This document shows, piece by piece, positions 7,456 through 15,811 of a stretch of DNA of 64,000 nucleotides (the stretch's first letter is position 1; each line of letters starts with the position of its first letter). The stretch is from Pseudomonas sp. Irchel 3A7. GTDB taxonomy: Bacteria; Pseudomonadota; Gammaproteobacteria; Pseudomonadales; Pseudomonadaceae. Under the pieces are notes generated by a model. That model saw only the letters and a list, made by a program, of their open reading frames with translations, was not told the origin of the DNA and ran no database searches. The stretch covers positions 62,001 to 126,000 of the forward strand of contig NZ_FYED01000016.1 of the NCBI RefSeq assembly GCF_900187565.1, in the 5' to 3' direction. The translations under genes were made by a program, and so were the position numbers.

Positions 7456-9120
7456 TTACATGTTCGGGTAAGTCGGGCCGCCAGCGCCTTCCGGTGCCAC
7501 CCAGGTAATGTTCTGTGCAGGGTCCTTGATGTCGCAGGTCTTGCAGTGAACACAGTTCTGGGCGTTGATCTGGAAGCGCTTCTCGCCGTCTTCCTTGGTC
7601 ACCACTTCATACACGCCGGCCGGGCAGTAGCGCTGGGCAGGTTCGTCGTAGAGCGGCAGGTTCTTGCTGATCGGGATGCTCGCGTCGGCCAGCTTCAGGT
7701 GGCACGGCTGCTCTTCTTCGTGGTTGGTGCCGGAGATGAACACCGAGCTGAGCTTGTCGAAACTGATTTTGCCATCCGGTTTCGGGTAGTCGATCTTCTT
7801 GCAGTCGGCCGCCAGTTTCAGGCAAGCGTAATCCGGCTTGGTGTCGTGCAGGGTGAACGGCAGTTTGCCGCCGAAGATGTTCTGGTCGAGCCAGTTGAAA
7901 CCGCCGCCGACGATGGCGCCGAACTTGTGGATCGCCGGGCCGAAGTTGCGGCTGGCGAACAGTTCGTCGTGCAGCCAGCTCTTCTTGAACGCATCGACGT
8001 AGGTGGTCAGTTCTTCGGTGCCGTCCTTGTCGGCGAACAGCGCGTCAGCCACGGATTCGGCAGCGAGCATGCCCGACTTCATCGCGGTGTGGCTGCCCTT
8101 GATCTTGGCGAAGTTCAGGGTGCCGAGATCGCAACCGATCAGCGCGCCGCCCTTGAAGACCATTTTCGGCAGCGAGTTCAGGCCGCCCTTGCAGATGGCG
8201 CGGGCGCCGTAGCTGATGCGCTTGCCGCCTTCCAGGTACTGCTTGAGTACCGGGTGATGCTTGAGGCGCTGGAACTCGTCGAACGGCGACAGGAAGGTGT
8301 TGCTGTAGGACAGGTCGACGATCAGGCCGACCACGACCTGGTTGTTTTCCAGGTGATAGAGGAACGAGCCACCGGTGTTTTCGGTGCCCATGATGTCCAT
8401 CGGCCAACCGGCGGTGTGGACCACCAGGCCAGGCTGGTGCTTGGCCGGATCGACTTCCCAGATTTCCTTCAGGCCGATGCCGTAGTGCTGCACGTCGGAT
8501 TCATTGTCGAGGTTGAAGCGCTTGATCAGCTGCTTGCCGATGTGGCCGCGGCAACCTTCGGCGAACAGCGTGTATTTGCCACGCAGCTCCATGCCCGGGG
8601 TGTACAGGCCTTCTTTCGGCTGACCTTCGCGGTCAACGCCCAGGTCTCCGGTGATGATCCCGCGAACCACGCCGTTCTCGTCGAACAGTGCTTCCTGAGC
8701 CGCGAAGCCGGGGTAGATTTCCACGCCCAGGTTCTCGGCCTGCTGGGCCAGCCAGCGGCACAGGTTGCCCAGGGAGATGATGTAGTTGCCTTCGTTGTGC
8801 ATGGTCTTGGGCACAAAGAAGTCCGGAATTTTCTGCGCGCTTTCGGCGTTTTTCAGCACGAAGATGTCATCGCGGGTGACCGGGGTGTTCAGCGGCGCGC
8901 CAAGTTCTTTCCAGTCCGGGAACAATTCGTTCAGGGCCCGTGGTTCGAACACGGCACCGGACAGGATGTGAGCACCGACTTCGGAGCCTTTTTCAACCAC
9001 GCAGACGCTGATTTCCTTACCGGCTTCGGCGGCCTTCTGCTTCAAACGGCAGGCGGCGGACAGGCCAGCGGGGCCGGCACCGACGATGACCACGTCGAAT
9101 TCCATGTATTCGCGTTCCAC
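7456..9120 (-). CDS. Electron-transfer flavoprotein:ubiquinone oxidoreductase (ETF-QO)
   Basis: A 554-residue membrane-associated flavoprotein that passes electrons from reduced ETF to ubiquinone, linking acyl-CoA and amino-acid dehydrogenases to respiration. The N-terminal FAD site is VVIVGAGPAGLSAACRL (residues 10-26). The [4Fe-4S] ligands lie in the C-terminal NCVHCKTCDIKDP (C523, C526, C529, with a further Cys upstream in YCPAG), and the protein ends with the typical EGAGGPTYPNM. Length matches the family. It is divergent from etfB-etfA across a 548-base spacer with putative operators, so partner subunits are probably co-regulated. Confidence 0.96.
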   Translation of the reverse strand: MEREYMEFDVVIVGAGPAGLSAACRLKQKAAEAGKEISVCVVEKGSEVGAHILSGAVFEPRALNELFPDWKELGAPLNTPVTRDDIFVLKNAESAQKIPDFFVPKTMHNEGNYIISLGNLCRWLAQQAENLGVEIYPGFAAQEALFDENGVVRGIITGDLGVDREGQPKEGLYTPGMELRGKYTLFAEGCRGHIGKQLIKRFNLDNESDVQHYGIGLKEIWEVDPAKHQPGLVVHTAGWPMDIMGTENTGGSFLYHLENNQVVVGLIVDLSYSNTFLSPFDEFQRLKHHPVLKQYLEGGKRISYGARAICKGGLNSLPKMVFKGGALIGCDLGTLNFAKIKGSHTAMKSGMLAAESVADALFADKDGTEELTTYVDAFKKSWLHDELFASRNFGPAIHKFGAIVGGGFNWLDQNIFGGKLPFTLHDTKPDYACLKLAADCKKIDYPKPDGKISFDKLSSVFISGTNHEEEQPCHLKLADASIPISKNLPLYDEPAQRYCPAGVYEVVTKEDGEKRFQINAQNCVHCKTCDIKDPAQNITWVAPEGAGGPTYPNM

Positions 9121-9277
9121 AGGCTATCTCCTACTCAAGGCTCAACAGTTTTTTTCTAATTTTTAAGGTTTGGTGTCGCATCCATGAATCCCAGCGCAAC
9201 GTGGGGAGCGGACAATCGATCAACCACCTTTCTCTTTGGGTGGCGCATTATATCTACACCACTCTCAGGGTCCAATA

Positions 9278-9291
9278 CAAACGTTTGTTTG
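9278..9291. promoter_or_regulatory. PsrA-like operator CAAAC-GTTT-GTTTG
   Basis: CAAACGTTTGTTTG fits the published PsrA consensus [G/C]AAAC-N(2-4)-GTTT[G/C] with N=4. PsrA is a fatty-acid-responsive TetR regulator of pseudomonads that controls beta-oxidation genes, which fits a position between ETF-QO and etfBA. The first ten bases are also a perfect palindrome (CAAACGTTTG). Confidence 0.6.
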
Positions 9292-9351
9292 AATTGGCTC
9301 AAAGCCAGAGAAATCAAAGTCACGCGGGTTATGAACGGCTATTTTGCCGTA

Positions 9352-9377
9352 TTGACCGGAATAGGTGTTCCGGTCAA
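9352..9377. repeat. Perfect inverted repeat TTGACCGGAA-N6-TTCCGGTCAA
   Basis: Two perfect 10-base arms around TAGGTG in the etf intergenic region. The left arm contains TTGACC, which could double as a -35 element. Probably an operator; binding protein unknown. Confidence 0.7.
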
Positions 9378-9668
9378 GATACGGGCGGTTTTGCGCTCGC
9401 CGTAGGCTGAATGTTGGTTTCAAGAGCACCTCTAAAGACAGGGCGATGGCAGTACAAGGTGATGCGCAGTTCAGGTTAGCCGCGCAGTTTACACGCCGCG
9501 ATATTGAATGACTTGTCGGTCACCACTGACGAACGGTCATGAACATCGTGAGCGATGGTCACTTGACACGAATGCCGGCGTTTTTAGAGGTGCCCTTGCG
9601 CCCCATGAGCATCAACCGCCAGGTTCGCCTAGGCGACTTTCTTTTCACCGGAGAGTAACGAGGAATCC

Positions 9669-10418
9669 ATGAAGGTTCTTGTAGCTGTCAAACGCGTTGT
9701 GGATTACAACGTCAAGGTCCGCGTCAAGGCGGACAATTCCGGCGTCGATCTTGCCAACGTCAAGATGTCGATGAACCCGTTCTGCGAAATCGCAGTGGAA
9801 GAAGCCGTACGCCTGAAAGAGAAAGGTGTTGCGACTGAAATCGTCGTCGTCTCCGTCGGCCCGTCCACCGCCCAAGAGCAACTGCGCACCGCGCTGGCTC
9901 TGGGTGCCGACCGCGCCATCCTCGTCGAATCCGCCGAAGATCTGACTTCCCTGGCCGTTGCCAAACTGTTGAAAGCTGTTGTCGACAAGGAACAGCCTCA
10001 GCTGGTGATCCTTGGCAAGCAAGCCATCGACAGCGACAACAACCAGACTGGCCAGATGCTTGCTGCATTGAGCGGTTACGGTCAGGGCACGTTTGCTTCG
10101 AAAGTCGAAATCAGCGGCGACAAGGTTGCCGTGACTCGCGAAATCGACGGCGGCGCACAGACGGTTTCCCTGAAACTGCCGGCCATCGTCACCACCGACC
10201 TGCGTTTGAACGAGCCGCGTTATGCGTCCCTGCCAAACATCATGAAAGCCAAGAAGAAGCCTCTCGAAGTGCTGACTCCGGACGCTTTGGGCGTTTCCAC
10301 CGCCTCCACCAACAAGACCGTGAAAGTCGAAGCGCCTGCTGCACGCAGCGCGGGTATCAAGGTCAAGTCGGTGGCTGAACTGGTCGAGAAACTGAAAAAC
10401 GAAGCGAAGGTAATCTAA
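9669..10418 (+). CDS. etfB: Electron transfer flavoprotein beta subunit
   Basis: The 249-residue ETF small subunit, which binds AMP and receives electrons from acyl-CoA, dimethylglycine and similar dehydrogenases. The family start MKVLVAVKRVVDYNVKVRVK is clear, with MSMNPFCEIAVEEAVRLKE at about residues 36-54, the AMP-site region LGKQAIDSDNNQTGQMLAAL and the ETF-beta signature around VTREIDGGAQTVSLKLPAIVT. Its stop codon is directly followed by the etfA ATG, so the two subunits are translated as a pair. It is expressed from the divergent regulatory region shared with ETF-QO. Confidence 0.97.
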   Translation: MKVLVAVKRVVDYNVKVRVKADNSGVDLANVKMSMNPFCEIAVEEAVRLKEKGVATEIVVVSVGPSTAQEQLRTALALGADRAILVESAEDLTSLAVAKLLKAVVDKEQPQLVILGKQAIDSDNNQTGQMLAALSGYGQGTFASKVEISGDKVAVTREIDGGAQTVSLKLPAIVTTDLRLNEPRYASLPNIMKAKKKPLEVLTPDALGVSTASTNKTVKVEAPAARSAGIKVKSVAELVEKLKNEAKVI

Positions 10419-11348
10419 ATGACTATCTTGGTTATTGCTGAACACGACAACAAAGTGCTGGCCCCGGCCACGCTGAACACCGTGGCTGCCGCTGCCAAAA
10501 TCGGCGGCGACATCCACGTTCTGGTTGCAGGCCAGGGCGCTGGCGCCGTGGCTGAAGCCGCTGCGAAAGTCGCTGGCGTGAGCAAGGTCCTGTCCGCTGA
10601 CAATGCCGCTTACGCGCATCAGCTGCCGGAAAACGTTGCGCCACTGGTTGCCGAGCTGGGCAAGGGCTACAGCCACATCCTGGCTGCCGCCACTTCCAAC
10701 GGCAAAAACATCCTGCCACGCGTTGCCGCGCAGCTGGACGTTGACCAGATCTCCGAGATCATCTCGGTAGAAAGCGCCGACACCTTCAAGCGTCCGATCT
10801 ATGCCGGTAACGCCATCGCTACCGTTCAATCGAACGCAGCGGTCAAAGTGATCACCGTGCGTGCCACCGGTTTCGACCCGGTTGCAGCTGAAGGTGGTTC
10901 TGCTGCCGTTGAAGCCGTGGCTGCTGCTCACGATGCGGGTACTTCCAGCTTCGTCGGCGAAGAGCTTGCCAAATCTGATCGTCCGGAATTGACCGCTGCC
11001 AAGATCGTCGTTTCCGGCGGGCGCGGCATGCAGAACGGCGACAACTTCAAGCACCTGTACGCCCTGGCCGACAAGCTGGGCGCTGCCGTCGGTGCTTCGC
11101 GCGCCGCGGTCGACGCAGGTTTCGTACCCAACGACATGCAGGTCGGCCAGACCGGCAAGATCGTTGCGCCACAGCTGTACATCGCCGTCGGTATCTCCGG
11201 CGCGATCCAGCACCTGGCCGGCATGAAAGACTCCAAAGTGATCGTAGCGATCAACAAGGACGAAGAAGCGCCGATCTTCCAGGTGGCCGATTACGGCCTG
11301 GTGGCGGACCTGTTTGAAGCCATCCCTGAGCTGGAGAAGCTGGTCTAA
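10419..11348 (+). CDS. etfA: Electron transfer flavoprotein alpha subunit
   Basis: The 309-residue FAD-binding ETF subunit. It starts MTILVIAEHDNKVLAPATLN and has the C-terminal FAD domain motifs VVSGGRGMQNGDNF, GASRAAVDAGFVPNDMQVGQTGK and LYIAVGISGAIQHLAGM, followed by VIVAINKDEEAPIFQVADYGLVADL. With EtfB it forms the soluble heterodimer oxidised by ETF-QO at the membrane. Coupled to etfB without a gap and ended by a strong terminator 20 bases downstream. Confidence 0.97.
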   Translation: MTILVIAEHDNKVLAPATLNTVAAAAKIGGDIHVLVAGQGAGAVAEAAAKVAGVSKVLSADNAAYAHQLPENVAPLVAELGKGYSHILAAATSNGKNILPRVAAQLDVDQISEIISVESADTFKRPIYAGNAIATVQSNAAVKVITVRATGFDPVAAEGGSAAVEAVAAAHDAGTSSFVGEELAKSDRPELTAAKIVVSGGRGMQNGDNFKHLYALADKLGAAVGASRAAVDAGFVPNDMQVGQTGKIVAPQLYIAVGISGAIQHLAGMKDSKVIVAINKDEEAPIFQVADYGLVADLFEAIPELEKLV

Positions 11349-11367
11349 TCCGGCTGCTTCACTTATA

Positions 11368-11399
11368 AAGAGCCCGACCTTTTGGTCGGGCTTTTTTTG
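11368..11399 (+). terminator. Terminator of the etfBA operon
   Basis: AGCCCGACC-TTTT-GGTCGGGCT followed by a T run. Confidence 0.93.
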
Positions 11400-11427
11400 T
11401 TCCGGATTTGATTGGGAGATTGTCGCC

Positions 11428-12252
11428 ATGGATCTGCATCGCGTATCTGGCTGGTCAATGCTTGCGGGGTTGGCGTTGCTGCCGGGACTGGCCGTCGCGG
11501 CGGGCAAGTGCGAGCGCCTGGTGGTCACCGGCAGCCCGGATGCGCCACCGTACTTGTGGCAAGACCCGCAAAACCCCAAGCAGCTGGTTGGCGCCAGTGC
11601 CGATCTGTTGCAGCACGTGGCGGCGGAGTTGGGCATCAAGGTCGAACTGCTTTATGCCGGCAAACGCTCTCAGGCCCTGGACGAAGTACGCAGCGGCCGC
11701 ATGGACATGCTGGCCGATGCACCGTTGATGGTCAGCGAGCTGCAATCCCTGGACTACATTCATCCGCCGTTGCTGGAGAACGATTACCTGGTCTGGACCC
11801 GCAAGGATTCGCCACTGGTCTACAACGACGTGCAGGACCTGCATGGTCATACCGGGGCTTTGTCGGAAAAGTCTCGAATGACCTCGGCATTCGGCACTTT
11901 CGCCGAGCAGCAATTGACCCTGTCCCGTACGGCCAACCTGACCCAGGCCTTTCAGAAATTGCTTTTGGGTGAGGTGGAATTTGTCCTCGCCGGACGCTAC
12001 TCGGGCATGGCAATGGCGCAGACCCTGGGTATGGCCAATGACCTGATCGCGCGCGCGCAACCGGTCGACAAGCCGGGACTGTATCTGGCGGTTTCCCATA
12101 ACTCAGCCTGCAACGATCCGTGGTTGCGCGGACAGCTGGCCAAAAAGATGACAGAATTGCCCGCGTCCGGACTGACCGAGGCCGTGCTGCAGCGCAATAT
12201 CGAACGTTGGAATGCGCAGCAGAAACAATCTGTCAGTACCCCAAAACAGTAG
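11428..12252 (+). CDS. Periplasmic solute-binding protein (family 3-like), orphan
   Basis: A 274-residue protein with a signal peptide (SMLAGLALLPGLAVAAG, cleavage near residue 24) and a type-2 periplasmic-binding fold: VVTGSPDAPPYLWQ, LVGASADLLQHVAAELGIKVELLY and the RSGRMDMLADAPLM segment match extracellular solute-binding protein family 3. No permease or ATPase is next to it, so it may be an orphan receptor or enzyme-like relative rather than part of an importer; the ligand is unknown. ATG 11428 follows GGGAG. It is followed 9 bases later by two lipoprotein genes and probably shares their transcript. Confidence 0.8.
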   Translation: MDLHRVSGWSMLAGLALLPGLAVAAGKCERLVVTGSPDAPPYLWQDPQNPKQLVGASADLLQHVAAELGIKVELLYAGKRSQALDEVRSGRMDMLADAPLMVSELQSLDYIHPPLLENDYLVWTRKDSPLVYNDVQDLHGHTGALSEKSRMTSAFGTFAEQQLTLSRTANLTQAFQKLLLGEVEFVLAGRYSGMAMAQTLGMANDLIARAQPVDKPGLYLAVSHNSACNDPWLRGQLAKKMTELPASGLTEAVLQRNIERWNAQQKQSVSTPKQ

Positions 12253-12261
12253 GGATTTTTA

Positions 12262-12618
12262 GTGAGTATTCGACCTCTTTTCGCTGCCCTGGCCGTTCTG
12301 GCTCTGGCGGGTTGTGCAGCCGATCCGGCGCCGAATGAACAAATTCGCCTGACCGAGCAGGCACTTGAGCAAGCCAAGGCCGTTGGCGCCACGGCCGATG
12401 AAGTACCGGAAATGAAACTGGCCGAAGACAAGTTCAACCGTGCCAAGGGCAGCATGAACGACCAATCCTTCAGGAACGCACGCATGCGGGCCGAGCAGGC
12501 CGAGCTGGATGCGCGTCTGGCTGAAGCCCGGGTCCTGACCCTCAAGAGCGAGGCACAATTGGACGTGCTCAACACCCGCATCGCCCGCCTGCGCAAGCAA
12601 TTGGGAGATGCCCAATGA
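12262..12618 (+). CDS. DUF4398 lipoprotein
   Basis: A 118-residue lipoprotein: signal peptide with lipobox LALAGC (Cys at about residue 18), then a largely alpha-helical mature part (EQALEQAKAVGA, AEDKFNRAKGSM, ARMRAEQAELDARLAEARVL) matching DUF4398. The helices probably form a coiled coil near the outer membrane. The GTG start at 12262 follows AGGGATTTTTA. Its stop overlaps the next start (ATGA), coupling it to the OmpA-like lipoprotein, which carries a similar helical N-terminal half. Function unknown. Confidence 0.82.
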   Translation: MSIRPLFAALAVLALAGCAADPAPNEQIRLTEQALEQAKAVGATADEVPEMKLAEDKFNRAKGSMNDQSFRNARMRAEQAELDARLAEARVLTLKSEAQLDVLNTRIARLRKQLGDAQ

Positions 12619-13427
12619 GCCTCGGGTCGAAAGTTATCGGTGGCTTGATCCTGGCAGGTTGCGTGAGCCTTTACGGCTGCGCGGGTCAGCACAGCGAAGC
12701 GGCCTTGCAGCAGGCCGGTGCCGACTTCCAGAAGGTCAAGGAAGATTCCAACGTGTTGCGAATCGCGCCGAAGGATGTGATTCGCGCCGGCGAGTCCCTG
12801 GCGCGCGCCGACCGTTTGTCCAGCTATTGGGGCAGTGGGTCCGACGTGGCGCATTACGCTTACCTGAGCCAGCGCTACAGCGAAATTGCTCGGGAGCACA
12901 CCAATCAGGTGCTCAACGAAGAGCGCGCCGCGAAGCTCGAACTGGAGCGGCAGCGCCTGCAACTGGCCTTGCGTGAGTCCAAGCTGCTCAGCGTGCAGCA
13001 ACAGGGCAAATGGCTCGAAGAACAGATCGTGGCGTTGGCCACCACCCAGACCGACCGTGGTCTGGTGATGACCCTGGGCGACGTGCTGTTCGACACCGGT
13101 GAAGCGGAGCTGAAAAACTCGGCCAACCGCGTGGTGTTGAAGATCGTGCAGTTCCTGCAGCTCAACCCCAAGCGTGTGGTGCGTATCGAAGGTTATGCCG
13201 ACAGTACTGGCGGCAAACAGGAAAACCTCAAGCTGTCCCGTGACCGTGCGCAATCGGTGGCGGATGTGCTGATGGACCTGGGCATCGACGACAAGCGCAT
13301 CAAGGTCGAAGGTTACGGCGATGAGTACCCGGTGGATGCCAACGCTTCCGAGCGCGGCCGGGCGCAGAATCGTCGGGTGGAAATTGTGTTCTCGGACGAA
13401 AAAGGCCAGCTCGGCGCCGCTCGATAA
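12615..13427 (+). CDS. OmpA-family lipoprotein with helical DUF4398-like N-terminus
   Basis: A 270-residue lipoprotein: lipobox-like CVSLYGC near residue 22, a helical and coiled-coil-prone region (residues about 30-140, with SEIAREHTNQVLNEERAAK), then a C-terminal OmpA peptidoglycan-binding domain: LGDVLFDTGEAELKN, VRIEGYADSTGG, NLKLSRDRAQSVADVL, VEGYGDEYPVDANA and GRAQNRRVEIVF. The conserved Asp and Arg used for diaminopimelate binding are in place. It probably links the outer membrane to peptidoglycan. Translationally coupled to the DUF4398 lipoprotein by an ATGA overlap, suggesting a shared envelope role. Confidence 0.9.
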   Translation: MSLGSKVIGGLILAGCVSLYGCAGQHSEAALQQAGADFQKVKEDSNVLRIAPKDVIRAGESLARADRLSSYWGSGSDVAHYAYLSQRYSEIAREHTNQVLNEERAAKLELERQRLQLALRESKLLSVQQQGKWLEEQIVALATTQTDRGLVMTLGDVLFDTGEAELKNSANRVVLKIVQFLQLNPKRVVRIEGYADSTGGKQENLKLSRDRAQSVADVLMDLGIDDKRIKVEGYGDEYPVDANASERGRAQNRRVEIVFSDEKGQLGAAR

Positions 13428-13446
13428 GGGTTGCGTCACTGGAAAA

Positions 13447-13482
13447 CCCGGCCTGCCAAGTCAGCGCCGGGTTTTTTTACGC
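13447..13482 (+). terminator. Terminator after the OmpA-like lipoprotein
   Basis: AACCCGGC-CTGCCAAGTCAGC-GCCGGGTT followed by TTTTTT. Confidence 0.85.
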
Positions 13483-13511
13483 CTGCAAATACCCATGCTT
13501 TCCGAAAAAAG

Positions 13512-13573
13512 CAGTACAGATCTTGCTGACACTGCACTGTATGGTGGACTATTGTGGCAACTGTCCCAGTACA
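13512..13573. promoter_or_regulatory. Two CAGTACA direct repeats in the MocR-gene promoter region
   Basis: CAGTACA at 13512-13518 and again at 13567-13573, 55 bases apart (about five helical turns), upstream of the GntR/MocR gene. MocR regulators often bind spaced direct repeats in their own promoters, so autoregulation is plausible. Inference. Confidence 0.4.
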
Positions 13574-13638
13574 CTTCTAAACTGTTCCGGTATCGTTTCC
13601 GACAAGAATAAAATGCCTGTGAAATCGAGTGCTGCGTC

Positions 13639-15078
13639 ATGACCAATCTCTTGCTGTACCAACGTATTGCTCAGCAACTGGCCGAAGACATCCGCCGAGG
13701 TGTCTATCAGCCGGGGGAGCGCGTGCCTTCGGTGCGCAAGATGAGCTCGCAGCTCAATGTCAGCCATGCCACCGTATTACAGGCCTATGCCAACCTTGAA
13801 GATCAGGGGTTGATCCGCGCCCGGCCGCAGTCGGGTTACTACGTGCACCAGACGCCGGCCCTGACCGCGCCGACGCCGGACATCGCCCGGGTCGAGCGCC
13901 CGGGGCTGGTCACCCGCAGCAGCATCATCCAGCAGGTATTGGTCGAGTCCCGCCGCGAAGGTGTATTCCCGTTGGGGGCCGCAGTGCCGAGCGTCGATTA
14001 TCTGCCGGTACGGGCCCTGCATCAGCAACTGGCCAAGGTCACCCGTTTCCATAGCCCCCGTGCCTTCAGCTATATGTTCAGCCCCGGTTTCGAGCCTTTG
14101 CGCCGACAGGTGGCGATCCGCATGCGCGATGCCGGCGTGGTGGTCGATCCGTCGGAAGTGGTCATAACCCATGGCTGTGTCGACGCCTTACAGATGTCCC
14201 TGCGCGTGCTGACCCGACCGGGCGATCTGATCGCTGCCGAATCACCGACCTATTACGGTCTGCTGCAGCTGGCCGATCTGTTGGGGCTCAAGGTCATCGA
14301 GATTCCCAGCGATCCGTCCACCGGCATGAGTCTCGAAGCCCTGCAACTGGCGGCCAACCAGTGGTCGATCAAGGCGCTGGTGCTGACCACACGCCTGAGC
14401 AATCCATTGGGCGGCACCATGCCGGAAGAGCGGCAGAAACAGCTGCTGCGCCTGGCGTCGGATTTCGATATTCAGGTGGTCGAGGACGACATCTACGGTG
14501 AGCTGATGTTCGAGCAGGGGCGCACCAAGGCGCTCAAGGCCTATGACCGGCTGGACCGGGTGATCTATTGCTCGAGTTTTTCCAAAACCCTGTCGCCGGG
14601 CGTGCGGATCGGCTGGATGATCGCCGGCAAGTATCAGCAGGAAATCCAGCGCTTGCAGACCTTCAGCACCCATTCGGCCTGCAGCGTCACGCAGATGGGC
14701 ATTGCTGCGTATCTGGAGAATGGTGGTTACGACCGGCATTTGCGTTACATCCGTCAGGAATACCGCAAGAACCTCAGCGCCTTCCAGTTGGCAGTGCAGC
14801 AATATTTTCCCGAAGGCACGCAAATGACCCGGCCGACCGGCGGTTTCATTCTGTGGGTGAGCCTGCCGGGACGGGTCAACACCCAGGAACTGCACGTGCG
14901 TGCGTTGCAGCAGGGCATCAGTATCGCGCCGGGGCTGATTTTCAGTAACACCGAGCAGTTCAATCACTGTATTCGACTGAACTGTGGCATCCCCTGGAAC
15001 CGTGAGGCAGAACGCGCGTTGATGACCTTGGGCATGCTGGCCACCCAACTTTGCCAGGAGACGGCCAGCGGCTTTTGA
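13639..15078 (+). CDS. MocR-family transcriptional regulator (GntR HTH fused to PLP aminotransferase fold)
   Basis: A 479-residue regulator. The N-terminus is a GntR winged helix: YQRIAQQLAEDIRRGVYQPG, ERVPSVRKMSSQLNVSHATV and LEDQGLIRARPQSGYYV (residues 7-72). The rest is a fold-type-I aminotransferase-like domain with ESPTYYGLLQLADLLG and the PLP-lysine motif SSFSKTLSPGVRIGWM. Such MocR proteins sense PLP or amino acids and rarely keep catalytic activity. It stands alone between terminators, so the target genes cannot be read from context. The best guess is autoregulation plus a distant or divergent target. Confidence 0.93.
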   Translation: MTNLLLYQRIAQQLAEDIRRGVYQPGERVPSVRKMSSQLNVSHATVLQAYANLEDQGLIRARPQSGYYVHQTPALTAPTPDIARVERPGLVTRSSIIQQVLVESRREGVFPLGAAVPSVDYLPVRALHQQLAKVTRFHSPRAFSYMFSPGFEPLRRQVAIRMRDAGVVVDPSEVVITHGCVDALQMSLRVLTRPGDLIAAESPTYYGLLQLADLLGLKVIEIPSDPSTGMSLEALQLAANQWSIKALVLTTRLSNPLGGTMPEERQKQLLRLASDFDIQVVEDDIYGELMFEQGRTKALKAYDRLDRVIYCSSFSKTLSPGVRIGWMIAGKYQQEIQRLQTFSTHSACSVTQMGIAAYLENGGYDRHLRYIRQEYRKNLSAFQLAVQQYFPEGTQMTRPTGGFILWVSLPGRVNTQELHVRALQQGISIAPGLIFSNTEQFNHCIRLNCGIPWNREAERALMTLGMLATQLCQETASGF

Positions 15079-15177
15079 CGGGGCGGGCGGGTACTTGTTG
15101 TCGGCGCTTGTCACGGCGCCTGCAACAGGCGAGCATATGTCCCCTCTGTCGTTTGCGCGATGTGCGCCGTTGGGTCC

Positions 15178-15645
15178 ATGAAACTGATTCGTACTGCCGC
15201 CTGGTTGTTGATCTGCCTGTTAGTCAGTGCTCAGCCGGTATCCGTTATGGCCGCTTCGGCTCAGGAGAAACCGGCGGCTGGCACGCCTTCGAAAAAAACT
15301 ACGCCCGCAAAAAAAACTGCACCGGTCAAAAAGAAAGTGGCTGCGGTAAAAAAGCGCCCACCGATTGCCGCCAAGTCTAAGCCGGCCAGTGAGGTGGTGA
15401 AGACCCAACTTCCTTCAGCCGACCTGGATCTGAGCCTGCCTGAGGACATGGTCGAGGAATTGAAACCGGTCGGTACCGTGCCATTGCCGAAGCGCGAACC
15501 GGTGTTGCCGCAAATGTTCGGTGACAAAAGCAGCCAGTTCCAGCTCAACGGTCGCTTGATCAGCAACGAAATGCAGTTGCAACTGCGCAATGAAGAGCGC
15601 CGGGAAGTGGAAGGCGCGGCGCTGGAGTTCGAGTTCAAGCGCTGA
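15178..15645 (+). CDS. Exported Lys/Ala/Pro-rich hypothetical protein
   Basis: A 155-residue protein with a signal peptide (LIRTAAWLLICLLVSAQPVSVMAA, cleavage near residue 27), then a basic low-complexity stretch of KKTTPAKKTAPVKKK-type repeats to about residue 70, and a more ordered acidic-to-mixed C-terminal half (SLPEDMVEELKPVGTVPLPK, FQLNGRLISNEMQLQLRNEE). Similar Pseudomonas proteins are sometimes mislabelled translation initiation factor 2 because of the repeats; nothing here supports that role. The first ATG of the frame is at 15160; 15178 is preferred because it begins directly with the signal peptide. Function unknown. Confidence 0.7.
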   Translation: MKLIRTAAWLLICLLVSAQPVSVMAASAQEKPAAGTPSKKTTPAKKTAPVKKKVAAVKKRPPIAAKSKPASEVVKTQLPSADLDLSLPEDMVEELKPVGTVPLPKREPVLPQMFGDKSSQFQLNGRLISNEMQLQLRNEERREVEGAALEFEFKR

Positions 15646-15811
15646 ATCCAGTCCGTTTGTAACCCGCCGGACAGACGCTTTGTCGGAGACTGGTCAGTCA
15701 CATACCTCCAACAGGGAAAAACCCACGGTCCGGTAATTTAAAACAACTGTTTTAGCGGTTACTCTGTGCCCCGTCCTTTAACACATTGCCCGTCGCGAGG
15801 AGCTCGTCGTC

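Larger units (their letters stand above)
9121..9668. promoter_or_regulatory. Divergent regulatory region between ETF-QO and etfBA
   Basis: 548 bases with no convincing gene; open frames here lack ribosome sites. It holds a PsrA-like site (9278-9291), a perfect 10-bp inverted repeat (9352-9377) and a long-range inverted repeat, GCACCTCTAAA at 9426-9436 with TTTAGAGGTGC at 9583-9593. The etfB ribosome site GGAGAGTAACGAGGA lies at about 9651-9665. Local AT content is higher than in flanking genes. Confidence 0.6.

Noticed and set aside
7348..9159. 603-codon plus-strand frame over ETF-QO
   Set aside because: The minus-strand ETF-QO protein has complete FAD and Fe-S motifs; the plus frame has none.
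15178..15645. Label translation initiation factor 2 for the Lys-rich exported protein
   Set aside because: Only low-complexity Lys/Ala/Pro repeats resemble IF-2; there is a signal peptide and no GTPase domain.
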